In this document: piece after piece, positions 1 through 12,418 of the stretch | How positions within the stretch are numbered: position 1 is the first letter of the stretch | How the letters are laid out: each line of letters opens with the position of its first letter | Origin: Pipra filicauda | Lineage: Eukaryota; Chordata; Aves; Passeriformes; Pipridae | Direction of reading: 5' to 3' | NCBI RefSeq assembly: GCF_003945595.2 | Contig: NW_024104304.1 | Span: 1,866,123-1,930,122, forward strand | Length of the DNA: 64,000 nt | The notes under the pieces: model-generated | What the model was told of the DNA's origin: nothing | Databases searched by the model: none | The model's input: the letters and a program-made list of their open reading frames with translations, nothing else | Made by a program: the position numbers and the translations under genes

Positions 1-460
1 GTTAAAATATTCGCCCATTGCCTCTGGGCACCACTGAAAAAAACCCTGGCTCTGTACTCTTTATAGATTTCTGTCAGATATTTATACATTTTTGTAAGAT
101 TCTTCTTAAACTGTCTTTTCTTTAGGATTAACTGTTTTCTCTGCCTCTTCCTGTGACAGACGCTTCAATACCTTAATCCCCTTGTAATGAGAGAAGGTCC
201 CCCTGAATGATTGCACACCCATACAGTATATCAGCCATTCTTCCTAGTTTTATGCCATCTTCAAAATTGGTGATGGAGGAATTTTCCCATCGTCAGGCCA
301 TCAAGGAAGGTGTTAAAGCAATATTGGTCCCAGTATCAACCCCTGGAATAACTGGACTTTGTGTCACTGATAAAAACTCTTTAAGCCTGCCAGTTCAGCC
401 AGTTGTTGATCTACCTCCCTGTACACTTATCTAGTCCATACTTCTCAGTTTTTCTACTTT
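1..460 (-). mobile_element. Old CR1 LINE fragment, antisense
   Basis: Read on the minus strand, this stretch follows the end of the CR1 reverse transcriptase and the region after it. The plus strand shows the antisense CR1 landmarks in order: a 'ctctgggcacc...ctggctctgtactctt' block, 'cagatatttatacat', then 'tatatcagccattcttcc' and 'ttttatgccatcttcaaaa', then a 'cccagtatcaacccctgg' block that corresponds to the LGP-box region. Many indels and substitutions separate it from the younger copies, so it is an old insertion. No frame survives. The 75-aa plus-strand ORF across it is antisense chance coding. It runs off the left edge of the window. Confidence 0.75.
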
Positions 461-1599
461 TTAAGTGTAAGTTATTTGCTTTGTCATGTAAAATGCTACC
501 ATTAGGGTTTTGGATTTCAAACTTTACATCATTTATATGGAACAAATTATATAAGATATATACAAAGAGATGAGAGGTTTCCTCAAAAATTGACCATGTT
601 TCCTCACTTGATACGTAATTCATATGGTGCATATACGATTTGTCTTAAACTGTGATGTATACAGAAGTGGCAACTAGGTCTAGGCAGAACATGGAAGTCT
701 GAGCAGTCAAGATGCGATGGAATTCTTTGACCTTCAGAACACTAAACGAAAAGAGATGCAAAATGCTTATATGACCAATGACAGTGATCAGAAAGCCAAT
801 ACATAGATTTGAAGCAATATTTTTCACAACACAAGAAATAGACAGAAAGCCAAAATCAAACCTCCAAGAATATTTAAAGATATGTATTAAATTTAAAAAC
901 AAACTAAAACAATCAATCAGCCAAACACTGTCTCAATAGCAGTAGAGGTATATACATTTCTTAATTTTCAGAAGGTTAGCACTTATCCAAGAATGAAATG
1001 TCATCATTGAGTAGGAACAATCTGATGATCTTGGATCTATCCTGAAATGCAAACACATTTTCCTAACCAATTTTTATTTTTAACATCTGGCCTCATTTAT
1101 TACTAGGTTTTGAATAAATCAGTCACTGTGTGGCCCATGTGATTCTCTGAGCCTTTGATTAACCAACTATGCAGAAGTATCACACTTCAAAAAACCCAAT
1201 CACATATGAACTTAAAATTGTCTATTTTCTTTTGACTTTGTTTCACAATTTATACTGCTGCAAGCAAAATAAGCTGTATTACTTCTTCATAAACAAATTT
1301 CAGTAGAAATTTTGATCTTCAGTTGTAGCTGCTGTCAAATATTTTGAAAGCAAATGGTGAACCTGTCAGTTAAGCACACCATGGAATCCTTTGTACTGCC
1401 AGAAATGTACTGGACTGTTTGAGTAATAGATGTAACTGAAGTATTCAATAAGAGGGAAAATTGTCAAAAATTTGGGTTATTACAGCTGCAAGTTTCTGTA
1501 GACATTTGCCTTATTACTAAACAAGGACAATATCCAAATTTGGCTTTTCATTGGAAATATGGGAAAGTTTAAAAATGCTATGCATGCCACAATAAATGA
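461..1599. other. Gene-free AT-rich stretch
   Basis: No gene or recognisable repeat is visible. The open frames here are short and lack motifs. The upstream part of the gypsy-like remnant (protease region) could lie in the last few hundred bases, but I cannot align it. Confidence 0.6.
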
Positions 1600-2300
1600 A
1601 GTCAAAAATTATTCACATTGAAGGTCCACCCTTCTCTGTATAGAATTCTCAGGAATTATTCTATTTCTTAATGTGAATGTGGAGGCTTAGCCTGTGCCAA
1701 GAATTAAAGTTTCTGAGGAATTAAAATTGATCAAACGTATAATGGAGGTCTCATGTGAGCTAAATGAAAATAGTATACTAGAAGAACTCAGTGATGTGTT
1801 TGATTAAATTGGTTGCATTAAGGACACATTTCGCATTTGTTTAAACCCTGAGGTAAGCCCATTTATTACTCTAGCTGGGAAAACTGTTGTTAGTGAGACA
1901 ATGTGTTCAGCAGAAACTGTAATGCAAGCTGAATTTATAAGTTATTAAGTCAGTTAGTGAACCACCTGGCTGACTGCAGTCAAAGGTGGCTGGGTAGGAA
2001 AGAGGAAGAGGAGATCGTCTGCGAGTATGCCAAGAAATAAATGAAATTTGGTAATGACTCAGTGAGAACCCATTCATATACTGACTGTGGAAGAAATAAG
2101 TAAAAAACTGGCAATAAAATCCTAATCTTCTAAATTCATGCATTTTAGCCAATACATATTCTCAGAAAAAAATAATTTTCGCATAATATGTCCTTTAATA
2201 AATGCTCCTCCCTGTGGTTACCTTGAATCCAGACGGAGTTTTTCATAAGCACCTACAAGCAGATGGAAGGAAACAGAAGCCAGACACAAAACTAAGACCA
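1600..2300 (+). pseudogene. Decayed Ty3/gypsy-like pol remnant (protease-RT linker and N-terminal RT)
   Basis: Plus-strand frames contain collinear traces of a gypsy-type Pol. First comes a linker after the protease ending in 'VSEELKLIKRIMEV' (about 1709-1750). Next is 'ILEELSDVFD', a stop at 1805-1807, and 'IGCIKDTFRICLNPEVSP' (1808-1861), which matches the gypsy pattern of a DVF..G.G block followed by an NP-V-P block. A WLTAV block (about 1967-1981) follows, then a G-K-rich piece ending MPRNK, then 'TVEEISKKLA' (2084-2113), the block just before RT motif A in gypsy elements. A shifted 'VFHK' trace sits at 2238-2249. The first and fourth blocks share one frame despite intervening stops. There are at least four stops and two frame changes, and the catalytic YxDD region is missing. 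The family assignment comes from motif order and is my inference. A very old endogenous retrovirus is the main alternative. Confidence 0.6.
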
Positions 2301-2811
2301 GACAGCTAAACAAAGAAGGTACATCAGTCCGAGAATACAATCCCCAAGACCCTTGCCCAGCTCATATCAGTTTTTTAAGTACTTTAGTTTGCAGTGACAA
2401 ATTTTAAGAGGTTTTCAATGGTACATTGTTGCTTCTATTAGCAACAATGTTAGTCAGTGACTGTATCTTATTCTGGGAGCTGGGACAGGAACCGTGACAC
2501 AATCATGTAACCATTTGCCTACAGTACAATTTCATTGGTTTTTTTCTTCACTGCAGCCACATTTCCCAGACCACTGTCCTACTGGAGTGCAGGTCAGATA
2601 TCAATGGACTATTCACAGTTTGGTGTATTCATACCAGGATCTCAAAAGAAGGCTGTGGTGCTCCTACTCCTTTTCTCCTACACTTTATAAGAAAAACATT
2701 TCTTTTATGCATGTTTCAAGTTAGCTTTTCAAGTTAGTGTGACTACAATTTGGTAACCCTGAGAAAGATAACCTTAGGACTTCACTGAAAAAAGCCAAAC
2801 CCAAACAAAAG

Positions 2812-3389
2812 GCAGCCAGGAGGGCCAACTGTGTCCTGGGGGGCATCAGGCACTGGGGAAGCCTCACCTTGAATATTGTGTGCAGATTTGGGCACCACAA
2901 TATAAAAAACACATTAAGTTATTCGAGAGCATCCAAAAGAGGGCAATAAAATTGTGAAGGACCTTGTGGATAAGCCGTATGAGGAGTGGCTGAGGTCACT
3001 TGATCTGTTCAGCCTGGAGAAGAGGAGGTTGAGGGGAGGCCTCCTTGCAGTCTTCAACATCCTCAGGAGGGGAAGAGGAGGGGTAGGCACTGATCTCTTC
3101 ACTCTAATTACCAGCAAGAGGACTTGAGGAAACTGCAGGAAGCTGAGTTGGATGAAGTTTAAGTTAGATATTGGGAAAAAGTTTTTCACTGAGAGGTTGG
3201 TTGGGCACTGGGAAAGGCTCCCCAGGGAAGTGGTCACAGCACCAAATCTGTCTGAATTCAAGAAGCATTTAGACAATGCTCTCAGGCACACGGTGTGATT
3301 CTTGGGGATAGTCCTGTGCAGGGTGAGGAGTTGGACTTGGTGATCCTTGTGGGTCCCTTCCAACTCAGCACATTCTACAATTCTATGAA
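2812..3389 (+). mobile_element. CR1 LINE, 5'-truncated 3' end
   Basis: This covers the C-terminal RT region and 3' UTR of CR1. It starts at the 'ggcagccaggagggccaac' block and passes through 'ttcagcctggagaagagga', 'ggctccccagggaagtggt' and 'gtgggtcccttccaactca'. It ends in the diagnostic tail 'acaattctatgaa' at about 3389. The 5' truncation is normal for CR1. It resembles the copy at 27411-28394 closely enough to be the same subfamily. A C-rich and A-rich tract (3390-3470) follows. The 159-aa minus-strand frame (2914-3393) is antisense to this element and not a gene. Confidence 0.92.
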
Positions 3390-4300
3390 ACAAACCCCCA
3401 AAATCAAAACCAACGAACCATCAAAGACCCCCCACCCCCCCCCAACAACAAAAAAACTCAAACAAAAAAATCCTCAAGCCCCTACATCATCAGTTTTGCT
3501 TTGGGGCTCCACCTGGCTCACAGGATGTTTTCAAGTTTGCAGTACATTTGGTATCTTAGTGCAGACTAAACATTTTTCATAGGTGAAACAACACTTCAAC
3601 CAGCCTAGGATAAGAACTGAGATAAATAGTTTTCTCGAGTCTCTTCTGTAACTTGTCTGAAAGTTCTTGGTTGATTTCAGGGCAAAACTAAAAGCAATCA
3701 AAGAGTGTTCATGTGACAAGGACCATTAAAAAAATTAAGAGGTGTTTCTGGTTGTATTTAGCTGTTATTGCATGACAGAAGGTGTGATTTGATAACAGTT
3801 TGGGTGAAATTCTCTGCAGAACTCTGGGTTAGAGTCAGTCCTCCTTTCATCTATATGGCATAAGAAGAAACACTAGAAATCCCAGACTTCAATACTATTA
3901 GTTCTAGAGCACTAAAGTTAGTTAATAAAATTATTATTTTTTTTTTAGGCATGAATCAGAACTTGAGAAAACCCTAAACTTTCAGTGTAGAATTACCCCA
4001 TGTTCCCTATGCAGTGTACTCCTCTTGTTGACCAGCTATAGGTGCAGAAGTACAAAGCTTCATGATTTTCAGTAGCTTCTTGATCCATTGGATGGCACTT
4101 TGTGAGCTCTTTTAAGGCATCAATACTCCCCATGGTAGGATACAGTATAAAATATGTGCAGTGTGGTACACAGTAAATGGGCAGTCCCCATCAAAGTGCT
4201 CATGTGTACTTAGGTTACCTGAGATACCTTGAGGATAACAATACACACTATGAGGTTTGCTGCAGTGCTGAGGGAGGAGAGCTATAGTTATCAGCAATGC

Positions 4301-4642
4301 TGTGCCTTGTAGAAATACTCTGCTGACACTGGCAACAATAAAGCTGTGTTAGCACAACTCCTGTGTAATAAACTCCATTAATAAATCATATGAGAAATAG
4401 ATTAGGCCAGACAAAATATAAAGCAAGTAAAGAATGTTGGGTCAGTGCCAAGGCTTTAAGATATTCAAGCATGTGCCTTGTAGAAATACTCTGCTGACAC
4501 TGGCAACAATAAAGCTGTGTTAGCACAACTCCTGTGTAATAAACTCCATTAATAAATCATATGAGAAATAGATTAGGCCAGACAAAATATAAAGCAAGTA
4601 AAGAATGTTGGGTCAGTGCCAAGGCTTTAAGATATTCAAGCA
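4301..4642. repeat. Exact tandem duplication, 2 x 171 bp
   Basis: Bases 4301-4471 recur as 4472-4642 with no mismatch that I can find. The unit begins 'tgtgccttgtagaaatactc' and ends 'gatattcaagca'. It is single-copy-like AT-rich DNA with no coding frame and contains two AATAAA hexamers. Identity over the full unit means a very recent duplication, a variable-number locus, or an assembly error. Confidence 0.95.
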
Positions 4643-7600
4643 TTACAAATTTTGCAGTCATTTCAAGAACTGTCCAGTTAATTCTGAAATCTTTGAGACA
4701 TCTGAGAATTAGAGCTTAACCAGATCCTTTCAACTCAAGCAGAACTGTTTTTTTCAGGAACATAACTTGTTTTAAAAATAAAAGTTAACTGAAAAAGGAG
4801 AAAGGAAAGATGTAGGAGAGATTTTCGTGGGACAGATTTCAGAAGAATTTCTTTAATAGTTATGAGCACATCCCTCAAGGAAAGATAGATATATAAATTC
4901 AGGTTAAACCTTTGACACTTCCTATCTTTTTTTCAGAGGTTATTTCCCCATGTATTTTGCCAGTTTAAATAGTTTGTCTTCTTAAGCTGTTTATATTCCT
5001 ACTCAGTCAGCCATTTGTATGTGCAAAATGCACAGCTGATGCTGGCTATTACTATGCTGTAACTTGCTGTGACAGCAGCCATACCTGAAGTTCAAAAATC
5101 TGAATAAAAGAAGACTTTTATTATAAATATCCATGTTTTTCCAAAGCCAGAACATACCTCTGATGTAATAGTCACTTATTTCTAAGAAAAGAAAACTTCA
5201 GTTTGCAAACACACCTCAGCTTCAAGAGTGTTTAATGTAATATATTCTGAAGCTATAGGAAATAGTTACATGACTAATATAGTAATACAAAAGCTTGATT
5301 AACCTGAAAACCTTAGTTTGCAAAAATTTTGTTCAGGATTTAGCATGCAGTCAAGAAAGTAAGGTACAAAGTGAAAAAGTAAAATACCTAATAACTTTAC
5401 TCCTGGTCATCACAGAAGTTTCAGAACTTCAACCCTACCTAAAAGACAGTGGTTCAGACAGTAGAAACCACATGTACCTGGCAATGCATGATGAAAGACA
5501 GAGGATATTACAACTCGAACAAAGTGTACTGTAACTTTATTAACATGGCTGAGACTGATACCAAGCAGAATGTGCAATCCAGCTCTTTGTTAAATTCAGT
5601 CTTCAGCAGAGCTGATTTCATTCCTTTCTTGAGATTTTTTATGCTTTAAGGAAAATATTTTGAGCCATTCATGATCTACTAGAAATCTCAGAACTATAGT
5701 TCTGGTTTTGCTCATCTCCACCTATTCAGATGCTGTACAGGATCTGACTTAACAATGCATCAATTAAACTCTTTTCATCTAGCAAACCCAAATAATGTAT
5801 TTTGTGAATAGCTCAACCTACTCTTCCTTTTACTGAAATCCTTATGAATCCTTCTGTTCATATACAGGAAACTCCTGCATTTACCATGTTAGAATAAGTA
5901 GAAAATATGATAGATTTTGTGAGTGATTGAAGGGAATAGGCAGAATTTGAATAGATTCTTATAAAAAAAGGGAAAACTTTCACACTGTAAATTCTAATAT
6001 TACATCAAGAATTAATGCACACTAATTTATGAACTAAACACTCATTTACCTAAATATCAGTCCACCTCTGCTAAATGACAAACCCATTTGTTTCAATAAG
6101 AGCAAGAAAAAGTCAGTAGAGCATAGCAAAAAACAACCAATCAACCAAATGAACAAACAAACAAAAACAGAAAAAAGCACACACTTTATAATAACAACTC
6201 AGCCAAGTCAAACCAACTATGTCTGGAAAAATTTTGTGCAAAGTTCTCCTGAATTATATTTTCTACAACAAATTACACTTTACAATTTTTGGCTATTGCC
6301 TTTTCAAAATGTTGCCCTCATAAGAATATTAAGAAGGGCTAAAGATTTACTTTACTTGCTCTATGCTTGCAAATAAAATTTACCTCATGCAGAGACTAAG
6401 AATTTGGCTGGAAAATTGGAAGCTTCAGACTGTTTGAATAATTAAAAAGAGAGAATTATACTATAAATTTTTTCCCAGCTAGTGTTAGGTGCTTGAAACA
6501 AAGAGGAGAAAACAAACATGAAGTAATAATTTGGGGGATGAAGGAGAGTTTTTATTTGTCTGTGTGCCCTTGAGATACAGATCAAAAAAGATGGTTCATT
6601 TTAATCAGAAAACAAGTCTGTTCTAATGTCAGAATTTTGATAGGGGCTCTGTTACTGTGATTGCCTCACATATGCGGCCTTATTTTGCTTTCATAATCAT
6701 GCATAAGTAAAGATATGATTCAAAATCTATGTTCTTATCAGATATAAAATTTGTTTCTCAATTTAGACTAACTCTAGGATATGAGGAAGATGTCTGAATT
6801 TGACTCAGTAATATTGTAGATCATAAATTTTTTAAAACAAAGCAGAGAATTATGAGATTCTTGTAAAATATGTTTTATACAAAACTAGGCAAGCAGGCTT
6901 TAAATCATAAGGAAACCAACTAAATTTTTCTTTTGTTGACCAGAAATCATTACAAAAGGTATTGTTAAAGAAAGACCCCTACCTCCTGAAAATTTAGATG
7001 CTATACAGATCAATAAAATAATATTTTTTTCATTCACATGTTGGAATGTATTAAACTTAATTCGGTATGCTTGTAAAGATAGCAAAAAATTTTCTTTTCT
7101 TAAAGTAAAGATGTTACACATTGTTAGACTAGCTGCTTCCTTAATCAATACTTCAATTAATTCATGTCTGGATATCATTGCCTTCTTCATCAGATATCCA
7201 AAGCTCAAGATCCAAAGCATCTAGGATAACTCACGTGTCTTTGAACTTTTGTAGTGTAGGATATCAGGTTCTGGTATCTTTATCAGAGCAAAATTAATAA
7301 GAGCTTGCTCAGGCACTGTACATAAATTGTTACGGTAACTGGAGCAAAACAGAACAATTTTTGTTCAGTAGACCTGCATTTGAAAGTTTGAGGTTTTATA
7401 ATGTTTGCTGCTTTAGTCCCCTTGCTTCTCTATTCACCTGCAAGTTTGATTACCTCACAGTGTCATGTAAATCTGTATTTTTACGGTGCATTTTTTTTTC
7501 TACGAGTCTGATTTTAGAATAATGGTAATTCCATATACTTGCAAACTTAGACAAAACGTCAAGGAAAAAAACTCACTTCCATGAAAAGAAAGGTGTAGAA

Positions 7601-9157
7601 AAAATCATTGTGAGTAATTTGTGAATATTTGTGAATGTTGTGCTTGTCAGGCATTTTTTTTTTCTTTTTTCATACATCCACTGTGTACCTAAATATATGA
7701 CACTTATTAAAGCCAGCTTCACTTATGTTCAATGTAGTGGATAAATCAGGTTTACAATAGCTGTTATGTGTTAGATACTGGGAAAAAAATTATCCTGGCA
7801 ACACAGTATTCAACACTACCTGCAAAACTGCCCTGAATTCAATATTTAACGTGCACTGAATGCAGTTCCACTTTGACAAGCTGGCGAGCAGGTTACAAGC
7901 TTATTCGCGAGTATGTCTTTATATATCCTAGTCACCTCTTCAGACTGCAACTAGTACCCTATAGATTCCAGAAATATGGGGAGAAAGTAGCCTCAATCAA
8001 TGTAGTATTCACAAGAATGTGCAAAAGCAATCGTATTTTTGCCAAAATCCCACTATCATTCCTTTTTCACACAATGCAGTGTGAAGGGTGGTTGATTCTA
8101 GGATACCAACCAAGAACTTCAGGATTCATCAAGCCCTCAGAAATTAGCCAGTCCAGCCTCTGCAATGAGATAGAATCAATTGCCTGAGATAACCCCAGCA
8201 AAAATCAACTTGTTTTCAAAATTTCCAATGAAAATTTCAGTACCTTTTTACTGTGATGTCATGTAGGATAGTGCCAAAATCATTCAAACACTTCTGTTTC
8301 TCTCTACACAACATCTATTTCCTCTTCCCTTCATGTCAAAGAATGAATTTTGACTCATTTGTCATGACCTGGAAAAGCCTACATTTTCTTTTTTTCTGTC
8401 ACTTCATCAGCATTTAGTTTTCTGCAAATGTTTTCTCATTGGTTTAAGAATACTTCAAGGCACTTGAAGTACACTGATTTATCTAGGATTCCTCAAGATA
8501 TCTTTTTTTACTCTTTTAGTTTCTGATTTTTTTTCAGCCCAGGGATACCTTGTCTGTTCTTAGAGAAATTTTAAAGATAAACTTTGATCATTCAAAGAGT
8601 GCTTTGGTTAGTTTATCAGACACAATAATCAGGCTCTCTGAACTTGCATGCCTCTATGCTATCTCAAGATTCTTTAAACTCTTCTTTCTGTATTTTCACC
8701 TAAATTTCTACTCAAATTTTAAATTAACTTAGTGAATCTGGTCACAGTTCACTTTTACGAGAAAGATTAAAAACAAAAAAGAATGTTCTCCTCTGTATCA
8801 TTCACTATTTTCTTTGTTACACATTATTCCTTGTGCTCCTTTCTTACTTTCAATATATTCCTAAAGTTTTCCTTATGATTTTTTGTCTCTTTTAAATTGC
8901 AAGACATTCTTTTCAGTCCTTACTATTTTAGTCATGACTACTTGTACTATTTCTTTATATGGTCTTTAATTATGTTACGTATATGTTATGCAACCTGATT
9001 TTCCTTATGCTTGTTTTATATGAATCATACCTTCACTCTTACTTCCACAATACTTATTATTTACAGATTGCTGTAGAGTAGCTCAGCAGAGTAGAATTTT
9101 CTCAGTGTCTCTGATCTTGTAATATGATAGCAGCTTTCAGTTTTTCTTTTTTAAAAA
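4643..9157. other. Gene-free AT-rich stretch
   Basis: Nothing here can be supported as a gene or an interspersed repeat. The longest frames, about 105 codons at 6900-7220 (minus) and 7873-8187 (plus), have no recognisable motif and fit chance in AT-rich DNA. Confidence 0.6.
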
Positions 9158-9229
9158 TTATTTTATTTTATTTTATTTTACTTTTATTTTATTTTATTTT
9201 GTTTTATTTTTTTTTATTTTATTTATTAT
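9158..9229. repeat. (TTTTA)n simple repeat
   Basis: Runs of TTTTA are interrupted by C and G substitutions and by a T9 tract. This is an imperfect pentanucleotide microsatellite. Confidence 0.9.
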
Positions 9230-12200
9230 GAGCAAAGGAACCCTCAAACTATATTTCTAATTAGAGTATAACAGCTCAGAGACGGATGACTTCTAGGTTG
9301 TAAATAATATTTTGTTTTAATTCAATGATTTAAATCAAAAAGACAAAACGGTACTTGCAAACTATAGTTTAAGGTAAACTATAGGAAAGAAGAAATGCTA
9401 GAAAGCTTGAAGAAGAGCTCTGTTCTATTCGTAGGACAACACAATTGCTGAGACAGTAATAGTGATTTATTTGGTAAAACTAATGCATTTTTGTGAATAT
9501 CAAGAATGGTTATAGGAGTTGCTTAAATATTCTAACTTGTCTGCTAGCAAAAGAATTGCAATAAGGGCATTCAATTTCTTTGGAAAGCAAAGAACAGAAT
9601 ACAGTTACTAAACACAATATAAATCTAGAAGGTCATATTTAATAACAGACTTAATTGAACATAAAACATCAAGAGCAAAGGCTCAATGGTTATGAGAGTA
9701 GAATGAATATACTGGCATAAGTTTTACACAAGTATTAGATTTGGTGTGATGGATTCTAAGATAATATAAAAAGTAAGAATAAAAGTAGAGATCTGAAATT
9801 GGCAATTAGGGTCACATTCTACTCTTGGACTTAAATGCACAACTCATATGCAAAGCCAAACAAATTAAAATGTTTCGCTTGGTATTTAAATGGGAGGTGT
9901 ATCTAATATTATAGCATAGAAGAATGGAAGTGTGCAAGAAAAGAGGAACAAATGACAATTCCTCTCTTCCCTCTTGTCTCTTCACAGTCACTTCAGCATG
10001 AAGGAATACGTGTGTATTCACAGTCACCCCTAAAGTATTGAGATCAAGGGACATATTCAGGATTGAGAATTATACTATTGCAGATTTTAAAATTTTCAAA
10101 CAGGAGCATAGTTCAATTCCTAAATCTTTTTCACAGTAACTTAGAGATTTTGTTGATTGGTCTTTTTTTTTTTTTTTTAAGGAATAATACAAATTAACAG
10201 AGAACAGGCACAAATATTTTTTGGTGAAATTGTGTGCCAGTGCCTTTACAGCTATCTTCACAAATAGTGAATGGTCTGCATGCTAATTGCTTTCTACACA
10301 ACATCATCACAACAACAGCAATTGTATGTCAAAGAGGAACAAGTTGCAGAAAACAGGGACTCTGATGGGAAATGGACAAGAATGTTATTATTAACAGACG
10401 TTTAAATAATAAGACTATATTACTTATATCTTGTAAATCACCAAATGCTTTTTGGTTGCTTATACAAGTTTATACCTGTATGTTTCTATGGCCGTGCCTA
10501 CTCTAGTTTTAAACAGCACTGGTAAAAATGCGGCTGCAACAGTATGAGGCCAAGCACAGCCTCTGAACTACATCCATGTCCTTTACACCCTCAGGAAAAA
10601 AAAGTTCCAGCTCATCAGCTGCTTCAGGACAGCTACACAGCACAGGACAGCAGAGCTCATCAGTTCTGCCCTGCAGCTGCCAATGTAACCTTTACATCTG
10701 ATCTCCCACACCCTTTCTGTACCTTGAGGAATGTGATGGTGACTATGATTGTAACTTCAGGATTACTTATAAATATACTTTTTTTTGCAATCTTAGTTCA
10801 TTCAAACTTCTGTGGCAGTATTGCCTCAGTAGATGACAGCCTCCCTCTCAAAATGCTTAAAGGGGAATAAAGGAAGTTCCAGAATCTTGTGAATGATTTG
10901 AAACATATTGGACATTTATTGGACATAAGTCCATTTATTGTCCTTAACTGAGCTTAGCAGAGCCAGTGACTGGGCAGTAGTAGGAAACTGAAGAGGCTGC
11001 AAACATAACTGATATTGAACTAATTTGTGAATGGACATGCAAGATAATGTCAAGTACTAGTATTTCAGATGGCTTCAGAAGACTGATTGTAAAAGTCGTG
11101 GTGTGGTAAGTTTAAATTCACACAAAATGCTTATTTCCCACTATTAGCAAACTTAGAAAAATCAACCAACGATAACAAAAGCTTTGCGATCTCAATCTTT
11201 ATTGTGATATAGCTCCACCATAAAAAATCTGAAGACAAATTACACCTTCTCCTGCAGCTGGAGAACACTATATTCTTATACTATTGGCTTCATCATGAAA
11301 CAAGTTACACCCTTGTTTCTGGTGTGCAACTGAATGGCCTAGTAAATTACAATTTAGGTACAATTCTACTGATGATACAGGTACTAGAAGAAATAGGACT
11401 TAACTAAAGCCTTTCTAAATGTGAGGTGCCAGCAATAAAAAAGCGGGGGGGGGAAAGTCCTTTTTTTTTTTTTTCTCAGCAAATGTAGACAGACATAACT
11501 TTTAATACAAAACAGAAGCTGAACTGATGAGTAACAAAAGAATAAGGGCACCTGCCCTATCATGGCATGCTATATTTTTTTCAAAACATATTAATTTCCA
11601 TGTCAATCATAGATATAATATTTTTATTTGTAGTCCTCATTCTTTCTTCAAAAGATACAGATCATCTAATTTATTATGAGATGGAGCATTTTGTTTTTAA
11701 ATTAACGAATAACTGTTCTGTTAAACTATCTCGTTAAAAGTAAATTGTTTCGAGTCTAATCTTAGAATTAAAAAAGCACAATTTCAGTGTATATTCCGAG
11801 GGATTATTTCCATTTCTTGGTTCTTATTGGTTTTGGCAAAATTGTCTCAAGAAAAATGGCAGGCTACTCAAAACAGCAAGAGAAATGAAGGATTGTTTAA
11901 TTCTGAAAGTTTAATAAGGGAGGCCCAGATTTTTGTGCCATTACATCTCAGGGTCAGAATCAACACATTCTATTTTGGTTTTCATAATCAGCACATGTAT
12001 GCTGATAAGACCAGCAAGTCACACTTTTATTCTGTCCACACAGTGAGATGTCTGGATGTGTGAATCTAATTTGCTGTGCTTTCCTGATCCTAGGCCAAGG
12101 CAGCAATTTCTATACCCACACTGCAGAAAAGGAAGAAAAGGATGAGAGCAACAGTAGGGAAACAATCCATTTCCCCAGTTGGAATTGAGGAGATATAATG

Positions 12201-12376
12201 CCCTGGTAATACAACTAAGCAGCTTCTAGACTGAATCTGGCCACTGTCCAGAGAGCTACGAGTAGATTTATGAAAGCAGAATTCAGTTTGAGATTAATAT
12301 AGAAAAACATAAGAGTGGGATTGAGTTGAAAGTTAAGATACATAAATTTGTTCTAGGTGCCTACAATTCCATTAGA
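9230..12376. other. Gene-free stretch
   Basis: No gene is recognised. A 108-codon plus frame (10544-10870) lies in a slightly GC-richer patch (10530-10730), but its peptide is low-information and matches nothing I know. Short homopolymers occur at 10164-10180 (T) and 11446-11475 (G then T). Confidence 0.55.
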
Positions 12377-12383
12377 TTATATA

Positions 12384-12416
<33 letters not shown>

Positions 12417-12418
12417 TT
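12377..12418. repeat. (TA)n microsatellite
   Basis: Alternating TA over about 40 bases with a single C interruption (tatacatata). Confidence 0.92.

Noticed and set aside
2914..3393. 159-codon minus-strand frame
   Set aside because: It is exactly antisense to the CR1 3' end.
10544..10870. 108-codon plus frame in a mildly GC-rich patch
   Set aside because: Low-information peptide with no family motif and no sign of splicing or promoter.
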